The position numbers and the translations under genes are program-made. From the NCBI RefSeq assembly GCF_002479495.1, contig NZ_DLNQ01000005.1, positions 443,095-507,094 of the forward strand: 64,000 nucleotides of DNA. The letters are read 5' to 3'. Positions within the stretch are counted from its first letter, which is position 1. Each line of letters opens with the position of its first letter. Below the pieces are notes generated by a model. That model was not told where the DNA came from and made no database searches. It was given only the letters and a program-made list of their open reading frames with translations. This document shows positions 28,284 to 37,222 of the stretch, piece after piece. The DNA is from Brevundimonas sp. UBA7506. Its GTDB lineage: Bacteria > Pseudomonadota > Alphaproteobacteria > Caulobacterales > Caulobacteraceae.

Positions 28284-29240
28284 CTAGTGTTCCCCTTCCG
28301 CCGCAGCGACCGCCGCCGGACGGTGAGCGCGCACGCACCAGACGACGCTGGCCACCATCAGGATCATGGCCACGATCTCGATAATGGTCGGTCCACGCCC
28401 CTCCCACAGGAAGCCGTAGAGGAAGGCGAACAGGGTCTCGGACACGATCATCTGGCCCAGCATGGTCAGCGGCAGAAGACGGCTGGCCTGGTTCCAGAAG
28501 GCGTTGCCGATGATGGAGGCGAAGACGGCGACGCCCAAGCTGACGCCGAGGAAGCGCACCCAGGCCTCGCCTGACCAGGCACCCATGGTCAGAACCGCCG
28601 GAACGGCCAGCAGCAGGGCGACCCCGCCCGTCACCACCCCGGTCAGCAGCGACCAGTCATGCGGCGAGACTTCCGGCAGTCGCCTCATCCAGCGGCTATT
28701 GCCGACCGCAAAGGCCGACCATGACAGCAGGGCCGCCAGCGCACAGGCCAGACCGATCACGGTCTGAACGCCGTCGTGGCCGCCCCCGCCCTGACTCAAG
28801 GATTCCCAGCCGATCAGACCGACCGCCAGCGCCGCGACCGCGATGGGCGGCGCCACCCGCGCCAGCGGCGGCGAATCCTTGTCCTTCAGCCCCCACAAAG
28901 CGACCACGACCGGCACCATGCCGACGATCAGGGCCGAGGCCCCGACGCCGGCGAAATGGACGCTGACCACCAGGAAGACGAAATAGATGATGTTGCCGGC
29001 CAGGCTCAGCCAGGCCAGCGCCCGCCACGCCTTCCAGTCCAGCGCGGCGGTCACCCGCCGCCAGCGCGGCGCGATCAGCAGGGCCGCGATCAGGCCATAG
29101 GCGAGATAGCGCCCCGCCGTCAGCATCATGGGCGACGCTTCGGGCGCTACCTTGGGCGCCAGAAAGACCAGACCCCACAGGGCGCCGGCCGCCATGCCGC
29201 TGGCGACGCCCCAGACGCGCCGGGACTGCATCAGGCTCAC
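28284..29240 (-). CDS. EamA/DMT-family transporter
   Basis: A 318-residue inner-membrane protein with ten predicted helices in two EamA repeats; the second ends with FAFLYGFLWEGRGPTIIEIVAM before the last helix. Such proteins usually export metabolites or amino acids. The substrate is unknown. The GTG at 29240 overlaps the anmK stop as GTGA; an ATG three codons later is an alternative start. Because of the coupling with anmK, transport of a cell-wall amino sugar or peptide product could be imagined, but nothing in the sequence shows it. Confidence 0.88.
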   Translation of the reverse strand: MSLMQSRRVWGVASGMAAGALWGLVFLAPKVAPEASPMMLTAGRYLAYGLIAALLIAPRWRRVTAALDWKAWRALAWLSLAGNIIYFVFLVVSVHFAGVGASALIVGMVPVVVALWGLKDKDSPPLARVAPPIAVAALAVGLIGWESLSQGGGGHDGVQTVIGLACALAALLSWSAFAVGNSRWMRRLPEVSPHDWSLLTGVVTGGVALLLAVPAVLTMGAWSGEAWVRFLGVSLGVAVFASIIGNAFWNQASRLLPLTMLGQMIVSETLFAFLYGFLWEGRGPTIIEIVAMILMVASVVWCVRAHRPAAVAAAEGEH

Positions 29241-30379
29241 TGGTCGCCCGGCTCCACGATGCGGCCGCCGGTCATCGGTTCAGCCACGCCGGTTGTGCCG
29301 GGGAAGCTGATCGGCAGGCGCAGCAGGCAGCGAGCGGCGAGGAAGGCGAAGGCTTCGGCCTCGATCGAGTCCCCACGCCAACCCTCGTCCTCGGCGGTTG
29401 TGACCGGCACGCCCGCCCGTTCGCGGATCGCCGCCAGCAGGACCGGATTATGCCGGCCGCCGCCGCAGGCCACGACCTTGGCCGGCTTCTCCGAACAGCG
29501 CGCCACGCCGAGCGCCGCGGCCTCTGCGGCAAAGGCCGTCAGCGTCGCCGCCGCATCTTCCAGCGACAGGCCTGCGACGGGGTCCAGCGAGAAATCGAAC
29601 CGGTCCAGCGACTTCGGCCCCATCGCCGCGAAATAGGGATGGGCCAGATAGGCGTCCAGAATAGCCTGATCGACCGTCCCCGCCGCCGCCAGCTTGCCGC
29701 CCTCGTCCATGCGCTTCTTGCCGCGCGACTGGACCAGCAAGTCGACCATGCCGTTGGCTGGGCCGGTGTCGAAGGCTTCCAGCTCGCCGTCGGCGCGGAC
29801 CAGGGTGATGTTGCCGACCCCGCCCAGGTTCAGCACGGCGACCGGCCCGCTCAGACCCGCCTTCTTCACCAGGGCCGCGTGATAGACCGGGGCCAGCGGC
29901 GCCCCCTGCCCGCCCGCCGCCACATCGGCGCTGCGGAAATCATAGGCGGTGCGAACGCCTAGCCCCTCGGCCACGCTGAGGGCGTCGATCAACTGCACCG
30001 TGCGGCCCGGCAGTTCCGGCGTCGGCGCCTCGTGCAAAACCGTCTGGCCATGCACACCGACCAGGTCCAACGAACTAGCCTTGACCCCGTTCACCGCCAT
30101 GAAGCCGAGCGCCGCCGCCAGATGGGCGTCGGCCACCGCCATGCGGGCGTCTTCAAAGCTGTCGGGCTCTTCTTCGTCACGCTCCCAGTCAAGGGCGTCC
30201 TCGATGGCGTCCTCGACGATGGCGCGCGTTTCCGTGTCCAGCTTCATCTCGCCCGCCGGGCCGAAGCTGATGATGTTTTCGCCGTCGGTTTCGATCACCG
30301 CCATGTCCACGGCGTCGAGCGAGGTGCCGGTCATGAAACCGAGCACGCGGAGGGTCTTTGTCGAGGAGGAGGTCGTCAT
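29237..30379 (-). CDS. anmK: Anhydro-N-acetylmuramic acid kinase
   Basis: A 380-residue sugar kinase that phosphorylates and opens 1,6-anhydro-MurNAc to MurNAc-6-phosphate during cell-wall recycling. The ATP-binding motif [14 protein letters not shown] starts the protein, [12 protein letters not shown] and [18 protein letters not shown] follow, and [11 protein letters not shown] and ACGGGRHNP complete the family pattern. The length is usual. It is divergent from tyrS, with the tyrS leader region in between. Confidence 0.94.
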   Translation of the reverse strand: MTTSSSTKTLRVLGFMTGTSLDAVDMAVIETDGENIISFGPAGEMKLDTETRAIVEDAIEDALDWERDEEEPDSFEDARMAVADAHLAAALGFMAVNGVKASSLDLVGVHGQTVLHEAPTPELPGRTVQLIDALSVAEGLGVRTAYDFRSADVAAGGQGAPLAPVYHAALVKKAGLSGPVAVLNLGGVGNITLVRADGELEAFDTGPANGMVDLLVQSRGKKRMDEGGKLAAAGTVDQAILDAYLAHPYFAAMGPKSLDRFDFSLDPVAGLSLEDAAATLTAFAAEAAALGVARCSEKPAKVVACGGGRHNPVLLAAIRERAGVPVTTAEDEGWRGDSIEAEAFAFLAARCLLRLPISFPGTTGVAEPMTGGRIVEPGDQ

Positions 30380-30385
30380 GGCGGG

Positions 30386-30415
30386 TTGACTGCCACGTCA
30401 CGCACGCCGTAGCTA
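30386..30415 (+). promoter_or_regulatory. Candidate tyrS promoter giving a leaderless leader ORF
   Basis: TTGACT (30386-30391), an 18-base spacer, then TAGCTA (30410-30415). Transcription would start about six or seven bases later, at 30421-30423, where the ATG of the 16-codon tyrosine-containing ORF begins (30422). Hexamer matches only; no experimental start is known. Confidence 0.45.
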
Positions 30416-30421
30416 GCGCCC

Positions 30422-30472
30422 ATGATCGCCGTCCGCGCCATTTCCGGCCTGTATTACCGTTCGCTGAGCTAG
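30422..30472 (+). CDS. Candidate tyrS leader peptide with adjacent tyrosines
   Basis: A 16-codon [19 protein letters not shown], ends 89 bases before tyrS. Codons 11 and 12 are TAT and TAC, both tyrosine. The ATG sits at the predicted transcription start, suggesting leaderless translation. Downstream, GCGGC (30476-30480) can pair with GCCGC (30492-30496), which instead can pair with GGCGG (30504-30508), which in turn can pair with CCGCC (30533-30537). GACGG (30528-30532) can pair with CCGTC (30556-30560), bracketing the tyrS GGAG. A ribosome stalled for lack of Tyr-tRNA could shift this balance. Short peptides and GC-rich hairpins arise by chance, so this remains a hypothesis. Confidence 0.45.
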   Translation: MIAVRAISGLYYRSLS

Positions 30473-30561
30473 AGAGCGGCCGCGATCTCGTGCCGCCTTC
30501 GCTGGCGGTGCGACTTCCCGAAAGGAAGACGGCCGCCGGCATCCCTGCTACGGAGCCGTCC

Positions 30562-31818
30562 ATGACCGACCAAGCCTTCAAGTCCGACTTCCTCAAGACC
30601 CTGCAATCGCGCGGCTACATCCACCAGGTGACCCACCCGGTGGAGCTGGACGAGGCCGCCTCGAACGGGATCGTGACGGCCTATATCGGCTTCGACGCCA
30701 CGGCGCCGTCGCTGCACGTCGGCAGCCTGATCCAGATCATGATGTTGCGCCGCCTGCAGCAGGCCGGACACAAGCCCGTCGTCCTGATGGGCGGCGGCAC
30801 GACCAAGGTCGGCGACCCGACCGGCAAGGACGCCTCGCGCCCGCAACTGACCGACGAGACGATCCAGGCCAACATCGCCTCGATCAAGACCGTGTTCGAG
30901 AAGTTCCTGACCTTTGGCGACGGCCCGTCTGACGCCGTCATGGTCGACAACGATGAATGGCTGTCCAAGTTCGGCTACGTCGAGTTCCTGCGCGACTACG
31001 GCACGCATTTCACGGTCAACCGGATGCTGAGCTTCGACTCGGTCAAGCTGCGCCTGGAGCGCGAGCAGCCGATGACCTTCCTCGAGTTCAACTACATGCT
31101 GATGCAGTCAGTGGACTTCCTGGAGCTGAACCGCTCGCTGAACGTGACGCTGCAGATGGGCGGGTCGGATCAGTGGGGCAACATCACCTCGGGCGTCGAT
31201 CTGGTGCGCCGCGTGGACCAGAAGGCCTCGTTTGGCCTGACCACTCCGCTGCTCACCACGGCCTCGGGCGGCAAGATGGGCAAGACGGCCCAGGGCGCGG
31301 TCTGGCTCAACGCCGAACAGCTCAGCCCCTATGACTACTGGCAGTTCTGGCGCAACGCCGAGGACGCCGACGTCGGCCGATTCATGCGCCTGTTCACCGA
31401 CCTGCCGCTGGACCAGATCGCGCTTTACGAAGCGATGGAAGGCGCCGGCATCAACGAAGCCAAGAAGGCTCTCGCCGACGCCGCGACCTCGATGCTGCAC
31501 GGCTCCGAGGCCGCCCAGGCCGCCCGCGCCGCCGCGGAGGCCGCCTTCGAGAAGGGCCAACTGTCGGCCGATTTGCCCACCGTCGAGCTGCCGCGTGACG
31601 AGGTGATCGGCGCCATGATCGCCGCCGTCGTCGCCAAGGCCGGTCTGACGACCTCCAACGGCGAAGCCCGTCGCCTGGCCCAAGGCGGCGGCCTGCGCCT
31701 GAACGATGAAGCCATCGCCGACGGCGCACGCCTGATCGAGGCTGCCGATGTCAATGCTGACGGCGTTCTGAAGCTGGCCGCCGGCAAGAAGAAGATCGTC
31801 CTGGTTCGGCCGGTCTAA
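30562..31818 (+). CDS. tyrS: Tyrosyl-tRNA synthetase
   Basis: A 418-residue class I synthetase that charges tRNA-Tyr. The HIGH motif is HVGS (52-55), the tyrosine-binding region reads [29 protein letters not shown] is the conserved active-site block, and the KMSKS loop is [13 protein letters not shown]-terminal S4 RNA-binding domain ([22 protein letters not shown]) completes the TyrRS. The ATG at 30562 has GGAG six bases upstream. The bcp gene follows 12 bases later. Confidence 0.96.
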   Translation: MTDQAFKSDFLKTLQSRGYIHQVTHPVELDEAASNGIVTAYIGFDATAPSLHVGSLIQIMMLRRLQQAGHKPVVLMGGGTTKVGDPTGKDASRPQLTDETIQANIASIKTVFEKFLTFGDGPSDAVMVDNDEWLSKFGYVEFLRDYGTHFTVNRMLSFDSVKLRLEREQPMTFLEFNYMLMQSVDFLELNRSLNVTLQMGGSDQWGNITSGVDLVRRVDQKASFGLTTPLLTTASGGKMGKTAQGAVWLNAEQLSPYDYWQFWRNAEDADVGRFMRLFTDLPLDQIALYEAMEGAGINEAKKALADAATSMLHGSEAAQAARAAAEAAFEKGQLSADLPTVELPRDEVIGAMIAAVVAKAGLTTSNGEARRLAQGGGLRLNDEAIADGARLIEAADVNADGVLKLAAGKKKIVLVRPV

Positions 31819-31830
31819 GGAGCAAAGAGG

Positions 31831-32298
31831 ATGACCAACATCACCGAAGGCCAGGCCGCCCCCGCGTTCGATCTCGCCACCGATGGCGGCGGCCGCGTCA
31901 CGCTGGACGGGCTGAAAGGCCAGTCGGTCGTCCTCTACTTCTATCCCAAGGCCGACACACCCGGCTGCACGACGGAAGGCCTGGACTTCTCGGCTCTGGC
32001 CGAACAATTCGCGGCGGTGAACGCCGTTGTCATCGGCGTCTCGCGGGATGCGGTGAAAAAGCTGGACCGCTTCAAGGCCAAGCATGACCTCAAGGTTGTG
32101 CTTGGCTCCGACGAGGACGGCGTGGTCTGCGAGGCCTACAGCACGTGGATCATGAAGAAGCTCTATGGCCGGGAATACATGGGCGTCGAACGCGCCACCT
32201 TCCTGATCGACGGCGCGGGCGTGGTTCGCCACGTCTGGCGCAGCGTCAAGGTCAAGGGCCACGCGGAGCAGGTGCTGGAAGCGGCCCAGAAACTCTGA
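31831..32298 (+). CDS. bcp: Peroxiredoxin, BCP/PrxQ type
   Basis: A 155-residue thiol peroxidase that reduces hydrogen and organic peroxides. The peroxidatic C46 is in the YPKADTPGCTTEG motif. The resolving Cys found five residues later in E. coli BCP is absent (L51); C100, in DGVVCEAY, could resolve instead. A strong ribosome binding site (AAGGAG, with GAGG also nearby) precedes the ATG. It probably forms an operon with tyrS. Confidence 0.93.
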   Translation: MTNITEGQAAPAFDLATDGGGRVTLDGLKGQSVVLYFYPKADTPGCTTEGLDFSALAEQFAAVNAVVIGVSRDAVKKLDRFKAKHDLKVVLGSDEDGVVCEAYSTWIMKKLYGREYMGVERATFLIDGAGVVRHVWRSVKVKGHAEQVLEAAQKL

Positions 32299-32343
32299 TC
32301 GACGGAATGCTCTGAGGCCAAGCTTGCCTCTCTCGCCGACCTG

Positions 32344-32377
32344 ATCCTAACTGCCCGCCAAGGGGCTACAGTAGGAT
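32344..32377. repeat. Inverted repeat upstream of the bactofilin gene
   Basis: ATCCTAACTG (32344-32353) and CAGTAGGAT (32369-32377) form nine base pairs with a single bulged A, separated by 15 bases. It ends 35 bases before the bactofilin ATG. It could be an operator or an mRNA hairpin; there is no T run for termination. Confidence 0.4.
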
Positions 32378-32412
32378 TAGGCCGGCCTTGCTGGCGAGAT
32401 GCGGAGCGCACC

Positions 32413-32970
32413 ATGTTCAACAAGAGCAAACCCTTCGACAACGGCCCGTCCAGCGGCTTGGGTATCCCGCCCGCGCCTGAGCCGACGCCCGCCGCCACGC
32501 CCTCGCCGGCCGCTGCGCCGCGCGCGCCTGAGCCTTCGCGCCCAGCGGCTTCGCGCTCGTCCAGCCTGTCGACCCTGTCGGCTGGCGTGAAATACGAGGG
32601 CAATATCTCGGGCGCCGGCGAGCTTCAGGTCGACGGCTCGCTGAAGGGCGACATCCGCGTCGTGCGCGTGACCATCGGTGAAGGCGGCTCGGTCGAGGGC
32701 ACGGTCCACGCTGATATTCTGGAAGTGCGCGGCCGCGTCTCGGGCGCCATTGTCGCCAAGCAGGTCAAGCTGTTCGCCACCGCTCGCATCGAGGGCGACA
32801 TCACCCAGGAGCAGCTTTCGATCGAGCAAGGCGCCTGGTTCCAGGGTCGCTGCACCCAGGCCAAGCGCGACACGCCGGGCGCCAATATGCTGGATGCGCC
32901 GACGCCGGTTGAAAAGCCCGCCGCCGCCAACGCCAAGACGGACAAGGTCGAGGCCAAGCCCGCCGCCTGA
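32413..32970 (+). CDS. bacA: Bactofilin
   Basis: A 185-residue polymer-forming cytoskeletal protein. The N-terminal ~50 residues are a Pro/Ala-rich disordered tail. The central ~100 residues form the right-handed beta-helix (SAGVKYEGNISGAGELQVDGSLKGDI, then EGTVHADILEVRGRVSGAIVAKQVKLFATARIEGDI). A short Ala/Lys-rich tail ends it. In Caulobacter bactofilins localise cell-wall synthesis at the stalk base; other genera use them for cell shape. The class is certain, the BacA versus BacB assignment is not. A strong bidirectional terminator follows. Confidence 0.92.
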   Translation: MFNKSKPFDNGPSSGLGIPPAPEPTPAATPSPAAAPRAPEPSRPAASRSSSLSTLSAGVKYEGNISGAGELQVDGSLKGDIRVVRVTIGEGGSVEGTVHADILEVRGRVSGAIVAKQVKLFATARIEGDITQEQLSIEQGAWFQGRCTQAKRDTPGANMLDAPTPVEKPAAANAKTDKVEAKPAA

Positions 32971-32990
32971 TCCGGCGCTTCGCGCAAATG

Positions 32991-33020
32991 AAAAGGGGCG
33001 GCCGGCGGGCCGCCCCTTTT
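32991..33020. terminator. Bidirectional intrinsic terminator
   Basis: A 13-bp perfect stem AAAAGGGGCGGCC/GGCCGCCCCTTTT (32991-33003 with 33008-33020) with a GGCG loop. T runs occur downstream on both strands, so it should end both the bactofilin gene (plus) and prfB (minus). Confidence 0.93.
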
Positions 33021-33021
33021 T

Positions 33022-34138
33022 TTAGTTCCCGTCGCGGGTCTCGCCGACCCGGGCCGCCAGGGCCGCGCCCATGAACTGGTCCAGATCGCCGTCCAGAACC
33101 CCCTGCGTGTCCGAGGTTTCGACCTCGGTGCGCAGGTCCTTGACCATCTGATAGGGCTGCAGGACGTAGGATCGGATCTGGTGACCCCAGCCGATGTCGG
33201 TCTTGGCGTCAGCCAGGGCCTGGGCGGCCGCCTCACGCTTCTGCAGTTCCAGCTCGTACAGGCGGGCGCGCAGCATCTTCCACGCCATGTCGCGGTTCTG
33301 GTGCTGAGAACGTCCGGCCTGACACGCCACGACGGTATTGGTCGGAACGTGGGTCAGGCGAACGGCCGAGTCCGTCTTGTTGATGTGCTGACCGCCAGCG
33401 CCGGACGCGCGATAGGTGTCGGTGCGCACGTCGGACGGGTTGATGTCGATCTCGATGGTGTCGTCCACGACCGGCGACACCCCGATCGAGGCGAAGCTGG
33501 TGTGCCGCTTGGCCGCCGCATCATAGGGGCTGATGCGGACCAGACGGTGCACGCCCGACTCCGACTTCAGCCAGCCATAGGCGTTGGGGCCTTCGATCAG
33601 GACGGTGGCCGACTTGACCCCGGCCTGTTCGCCCTCTTCGTGCGCCTCGATCGTGACCTCATAGCCGTGGGCCTTGGCCCAGCGCGTGTACATGCGCAGC
33701 AACATGCCCGCCCAGTCGTTGGACTCGGTGCCGCCGGCGCCGGAGTTCACTTCCAGATAGGCGTCGTTGCCGTCGGCCTCGCCGGACAGCAGGGCTTCCA
33801 GCTCGGCGCGGGCGGCGCGATCCTTGACGCCGCGCAGTTGTTCGCGGGCGTCTTCGAGGGTGGCTTCATCGCCTTCCTCATCGGCCATGTCGGCCAGCAT
33901 GACGCCTTCTTCCAGATCAGTCTCCAGCGCACGGACGCTGTTGATCTGGGCTTCCAGGCGCGAGCGATCGCGGCTGACAGCCTGAGCCTGTTCCGGGTTG
34001 TCCCACAGGGTCGGATCCTCGACCCGTGCATTCAGCTCATCGAGCTTTCTTAGAGCGACATCCCAGTCAAAGTCGCCTCCTGAGCAGAGCGACGCTCTGC
34101 TCGATGTCGGCCTTCATGGCCTCGACATCCGGTCTCAT
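33022..34138 (-). CDS. prfB: Peptide chain release factor 2, expressed by programmed +1 frameshift
   Basis: RF2 recognises UGA and UAA stop codons. The protein is encoded in two frames: 23 codons from the ATG at 34138 ([20 protein letters not shown] and on) to CTT, then an in-frame TGA at 34069-34067. Skipping base 34069 continues in the +1 frame ([20 protein letters not shown]) for 348 more residues, giving 371 in total. GGQ, the catalytic tripeptide, is at about residues 248-250 ([12 protein letters not shown]); the codon-recognition tripeptide region reads SPYD. A ribosome binding site AGGAG precedes the ATG. Annotation from the internal ATG at 33900 would miss 79 residues. Confidence 0.95.
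34067..34081 (-). other. prfB programmed +1 frameshift site
   Basis: On the minus strand the site reads AGGAGG CGA CTT TGA C. The internal Shine-Dalgarno AGGAGG (34081-34076) lies three bases before the slippery CTT, the same spacing as in E. coli (AGGGGG TAT CTT TGA C). When RF2 is scarce, slow UGA recognition lets the ribosome slip one base, restoring synthesis: a classic autoregulatory loop. Confidence 0.93.
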
Positions 34139-34206
34139 CGCAAACTCCTGCGAACGAACGCCTTCCCTCAAGCAGGGCCGCATCGCGTGCGGACCGATAG
34201 GGAAAG

Positions 34207-34244
34207 CAACAAAATAAACGGCGCGCCTGCGGACAGGCGCGCCG
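34207..34244 (-). terminator. Intrinsic terminator between mrcA and prfB
   Basis: An 11-bp stem CGGCGCGCCTG/CAGGCGCGCCG (34219-34229 with 34234-34244). On the minus strand it is followed by TTTATTTTGTT (34218-34208). It ends the mrcA transcript, so prfB probably has its own promoter in the ~70 bases that remain. Confidence 0.88.
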
Positions 34245-34266
34245 GTTGGTAGGTCTAACTAGAGCC

Positions 34267-36678
34267 TCAGTAGAGTCCGCTCAAGTCCTCTGCCGGCTGC
34301 TTCTTCGGCGGCGGCGGCGCGACGGCTGCGGGCGGCGGCGTCGCCGGGGCTTGCGCGGCCTCCTGTTCGCGGCGGATCACGTCGTAATAGTTCTGTGGTC
34401 CGACCGGCTGAACGGGACGTGGGGCCTCCTCGCGGATCTGACGCTCGGTACCGGGACGGAAGGCTTCCTCAATGCCGTTGACCGTGCGGAAGACGGCGTT
34501 CTTGGGTCGGACGAAGGGCCGCGCCGGCCGTTCCTTCAGGGCGACCTGCATGAAGTCGGTGAAGATCGGCACGGCGGTCGCCGCGCCGGCCTCGCCGCCG
34601 CCCAGCGAGCGGTTGTCGTCGAAGCCGACGAAGACGCCGACCACGATGTCGCTGGAAAAGCCGACGAACCAGGCCGAACGATACTCGTTGGTGGTGCCGG
34701 TCTTGCCGCCGACCCAGGGACCCAATCCGCGCGCGCTGGCGCCAGTACCGCGCTGGATGACGCCTTCCAGCATGGAACTGACCTGATAGGCGGTGATCGG
34801 GTCGATGACCTGCGTCCCGCGATCAGGCAGGCGCGGCGATTCCTGGCCGCTAAAGCCGCGGCTGCAGTCGCGGCACTGACGACGGTCGGCCCGGTGAATG
34901 GTCTGACCGTTCCGATCCTGCACCATTTCGATCAGATAGGGATCGACCCGGCGACCGCCATTGACGAAGGCGGCGTAGGCGGCGGTGATGCGATAGGGCG
35001 TCGTCTCCCCCGCCCCCAGCGACATCGCGAGGTTCGGCGACATATCATCGACCACGCCCATCTTCTTGGACAGGTCGACGATGTTCTTCATGCCGACCGC
35101 CTGGGCCAGGCGCACGGTCATCACGTTGCGCGACAGCTCCAGACCGCGACGCAGGGTCTGCGGGCCATAGTACTGACGGCTATAGTTCTCGGGCGTCCAG
35201 CGGCCGCCGTTGGCGCCGCCGGGGAAGCTGATCGGCGCATCCAGGACGATCGAGGCCGGCGTGAAGTCCCCCTCCAGCGCCGCCGCATAGACGAAGGGCT
35301 TGTAGGCCGAGCCCGGCTGACGACGCGCCTGGGTCGCGCGGTTGAAGCTGGACAATGCGTAGGAATAGCCCCCGACCATAGCCAGGACGCGACCGGACTG
35401 GGGCTCGATGGCCACCAGGGCGCCGTTCACCGCCGGCACCTGCTTCAGGGCGAACTGGCCGCCGCGCGGTTCGACGAAGATCAGATCGCCGCGCTTTAGA
35501 GGTCTATTGGCGTTGGCCCAGGCCGCGTCGGAAACGATCAGCGAGCCCGTTCGGTCGTCCTTGGCCGTGCGGACGCGAACATTATTGCCGACGACGTTTT
35601 CGACAGCGGCGGCCTGCCAAGTGCGGCGCTCGGGCGGCGTGTTCTTCTTCAGCGCCTCGGCCTGCCAGCCTTCGGCGAAGTCGGTCGTGCCCCAGGCGCC
35701 GCGCCAGCCATGGCGACGGTCATAATTCTCGAGCCCGTTCATCAAGGCTTCGCGTGCCGCGGACTGCAGCTGCGGGTCCAGCGTCGTGCGCATGTAGTAG
35801 CCGCCGCGGTTGACCTCTTCCTGCCCGAACAGACCGATGGCGCGGCGGCGGGCTTCCTCGACGAAGAAGTCTGCGTCGGCGTATTCGGCGCGGCGTGGTG
35901 CGGCGCGGGTATTCAGCGGACGGGCCAGGGCGGCGGCCAGCTCCTCCTGGGTCAGCCACCTGTTGTCGGCCATCTCGCCCAGAACCCAGTCGCGCCGGCC
36001 CTTGGCGGCCTCAGGGTGGCGTTTCGGATTATAGTTGTTCGGACCTTTGGGCAGGGCCGCAAGGAAGGCCGCCTCGTCCGGCGTCAGCTGATTCAGCGAC
36101 TTGCCGAAATAGTTATAGGCGGCCGAAGCCACGCCATAGGAGCGATAGCCCAGGTAAATCTCGTTGAGATAGAGCTCGAGGATCTGTTCCTTGGTCAGCG
36201 TCGCTTCCAGGCGGCTGGAGAGGATGGCCTCTTTCAGCTTGCGGTTCAGGCTGGATTCGTTGGTCAGCAGGACGTTCTTGGCCACCTGCTGGGTGATGGT
36301 CGAACCACCTTCGAGGCGCCGCCCAGACAGGACATTGAAAACATTCTTGAACATGGCCCGGCCGATGCCGGACACGTCGATGCCGCCGTGCTGGAAGAAG
36401 TGGCTGTCTTCGGCCGCCAGGAAGGCATGGATCACCTGTTCCGGCACCTGTTCATAGGTGACGTAGATGCGCCGCTCGTCCGAGAACTCGCCGATCAGGG
36501 TACCGTCGCCGGCGAAGACGCGCGTCGCTGTCGCCGGACGGTAATCCGCCAGCTCCGACGCATCCGGCATGTCGTGAAGGACCCAGGCCGCATAGATGGC
36601 CACGACCAGACCGGCCACGGCGATACCCGCTAGCAAGGCGACGCCCGCCATCACGAACCAGCGTTCGGCTATCTTCAC
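34267..36678 (-). CDS. mrcA: Penicillin-binding protein 1A
   Basis: An 803-residue class A PBP that polymerises and cross-links peptidoglycan. One N-terminal membrane helix (~9-32) is followed by the GT51 glycosyltransferase domain with AAEDSHFFQHGGID and GGSTITQQVAKN, then a linker/OB-like region (~310-420), then the transpeptidase domain with SxxK in QPGSAYKPF, SRN (SxN) and GGKTGTT (KTG). The C-terminal ~70 residues are Pro/Ala-rich. It follows smpB by 76 bases on the same strand and ends at its own terminator. Confidence 0.95.
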   Translation of the reverse strand: MKIAERWFVMAGVALLAGIAVAGLVVAIYAAWVLHDMPDASELADYRPATATRVFAGDGTLIGEFSDERRIYVTYEQVPEQVIHAFLAAEDSHFFQHGGIDVSGIGRAMFKNVFNVLSGRRLEGGSTITQQVAKNVLLTNESSLNRKLKEAILSSRLEATLTKEQILELYLNEIYLGYRSYGVASAAYNYFGKSLNQLTPDEAAFLAALPKGPNNYNPKRHPEAAKGRRDWVLGEMADNRWLTQEELAAALARPLNTRAAPRRAEYADADFFVEEARRRAIGLFGQEEVNRGGYYMRTTLDPQLQSAAREALMNGLENYDRRHGWRGAWGTTDFAEGWQAEALKKNTPPERRTWQAAAVENVVGNNVRVRTAKDDRTGSLIVSDAAWANANRPLKRGDLIFVEPRGGQFALKQVPAVNGALVAIEPQSGRVLAMVGGYSYALSSFNRATQARRQPGSAYKPFVYAAALEGDFTPASIVLDAPISFPGGANGGRWTPENYSRQYYGPQTLRRGLELSRNVMTVRLAQAVGMKNIVDLSKKMGVVDDMSPNLAMSLGAGETTPYRITAAYAAFVNGGRRVDPYLIEMVQDRNGQTIHRADRRQCRDCSRGFSGQESPRLPDRGTQVIDPITAYQVSSMLEGVIQRGTGASARGLGPWVGGKTGTTNEYRSAWFVGFSSDIVVGVFVGFDDNRSLGGGEAGAATAVPIFTDFMQVALKERPARPFVRPKNAVFRTVNGIEEAFRPGTERQIREEAPRPVQPVGPQNYYDVIRREQEAAQAPATPPPAAVAPPPPKKQPAEDLSGLY

Positions 36679-36754
36679 CGTGAACTCCGCAAGACGCGCC
36701 CCAGGAATTGTCGTTTATCGCGCGTCGGCCGCGCCGCAAAGCGGAACCGCAAAC

Positions 36755-37222
36755 TCAGCCCTTGTCGCGCAGCAGGCGAGCCTTGTCGCGCTGCCAGTCG
36801 CGCTCGGCCGAGGCCTCGCGCTTGTCGTGCAGCTTCTTGCCCTTGGCCAGGGCGATCTCGAGCTTGGCCTTGCCCTTTTCGTTCAGGTAGAGGCGCACCG
36901 GAATGATGGTCCGCCCATCGCGCTGGACGGCGCCGATCAGCTTGTCGATCTGCTTGCGGTGCAGCAGCAGCTTCCGGTGGCGGCGCGGCTCGTGGTTGAA
37001 CCGGTTGGCCTGCTTGTAGGGCGGAATGTCCGAGTTGATCAGAACGATCTCGCGCCCCTCCACCGCTGCATAGCTTTCAGCGATATTGGCCCGACCGTCG
37101 CGCAGCGCCTTGATCTCGGTGCCCAGCAGCTGGATCCCGGCCTCGATGTAATCCTCAAGGAAGTAGTCGAAGCGCGCGCGCCGGTTCTCGGCGATCACCT
37201 TCTTGGGCGCATCAGCAGCCAT
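36755..37222 (-). CDS. smpB: SsrA-binding protein SmpB
   Basis: A 155-residue tmRNA-binding protein required for trans-translation. Typical blocks are [53 protein letters not shown] and [19 protein letters not shown]; the basic C-terminal tail ([20 protein letters not shown]) enters the ribosomal mRNA channel. Its ATG overlaps the dapA stop by one base (TGATG). No tmRNA gene was seen nearby. Confidence 0.96.
   Translation of the reverse strand: MAADAPKKVIAENRRARFDYFLEDYIEAGIQLLGTEIKALRDGRANIAESYAAVEGREIVLINSDIPPYKQANRFNHEPRRHRKLLLHRKQIDKLIGAVQRDGRTIIPVRLYLNEKGKAKLEIALAKGKKLHDKREASAERDWQRDKARLLRDKG

Noticed and set aside
33022..33900. prfB as a truncated 292-residue gene
   Set aside because: Conserved RF2 sequence continues upstream in frame and joins the ATG at 34138 through a programmed frameshift, so the gene is intact.
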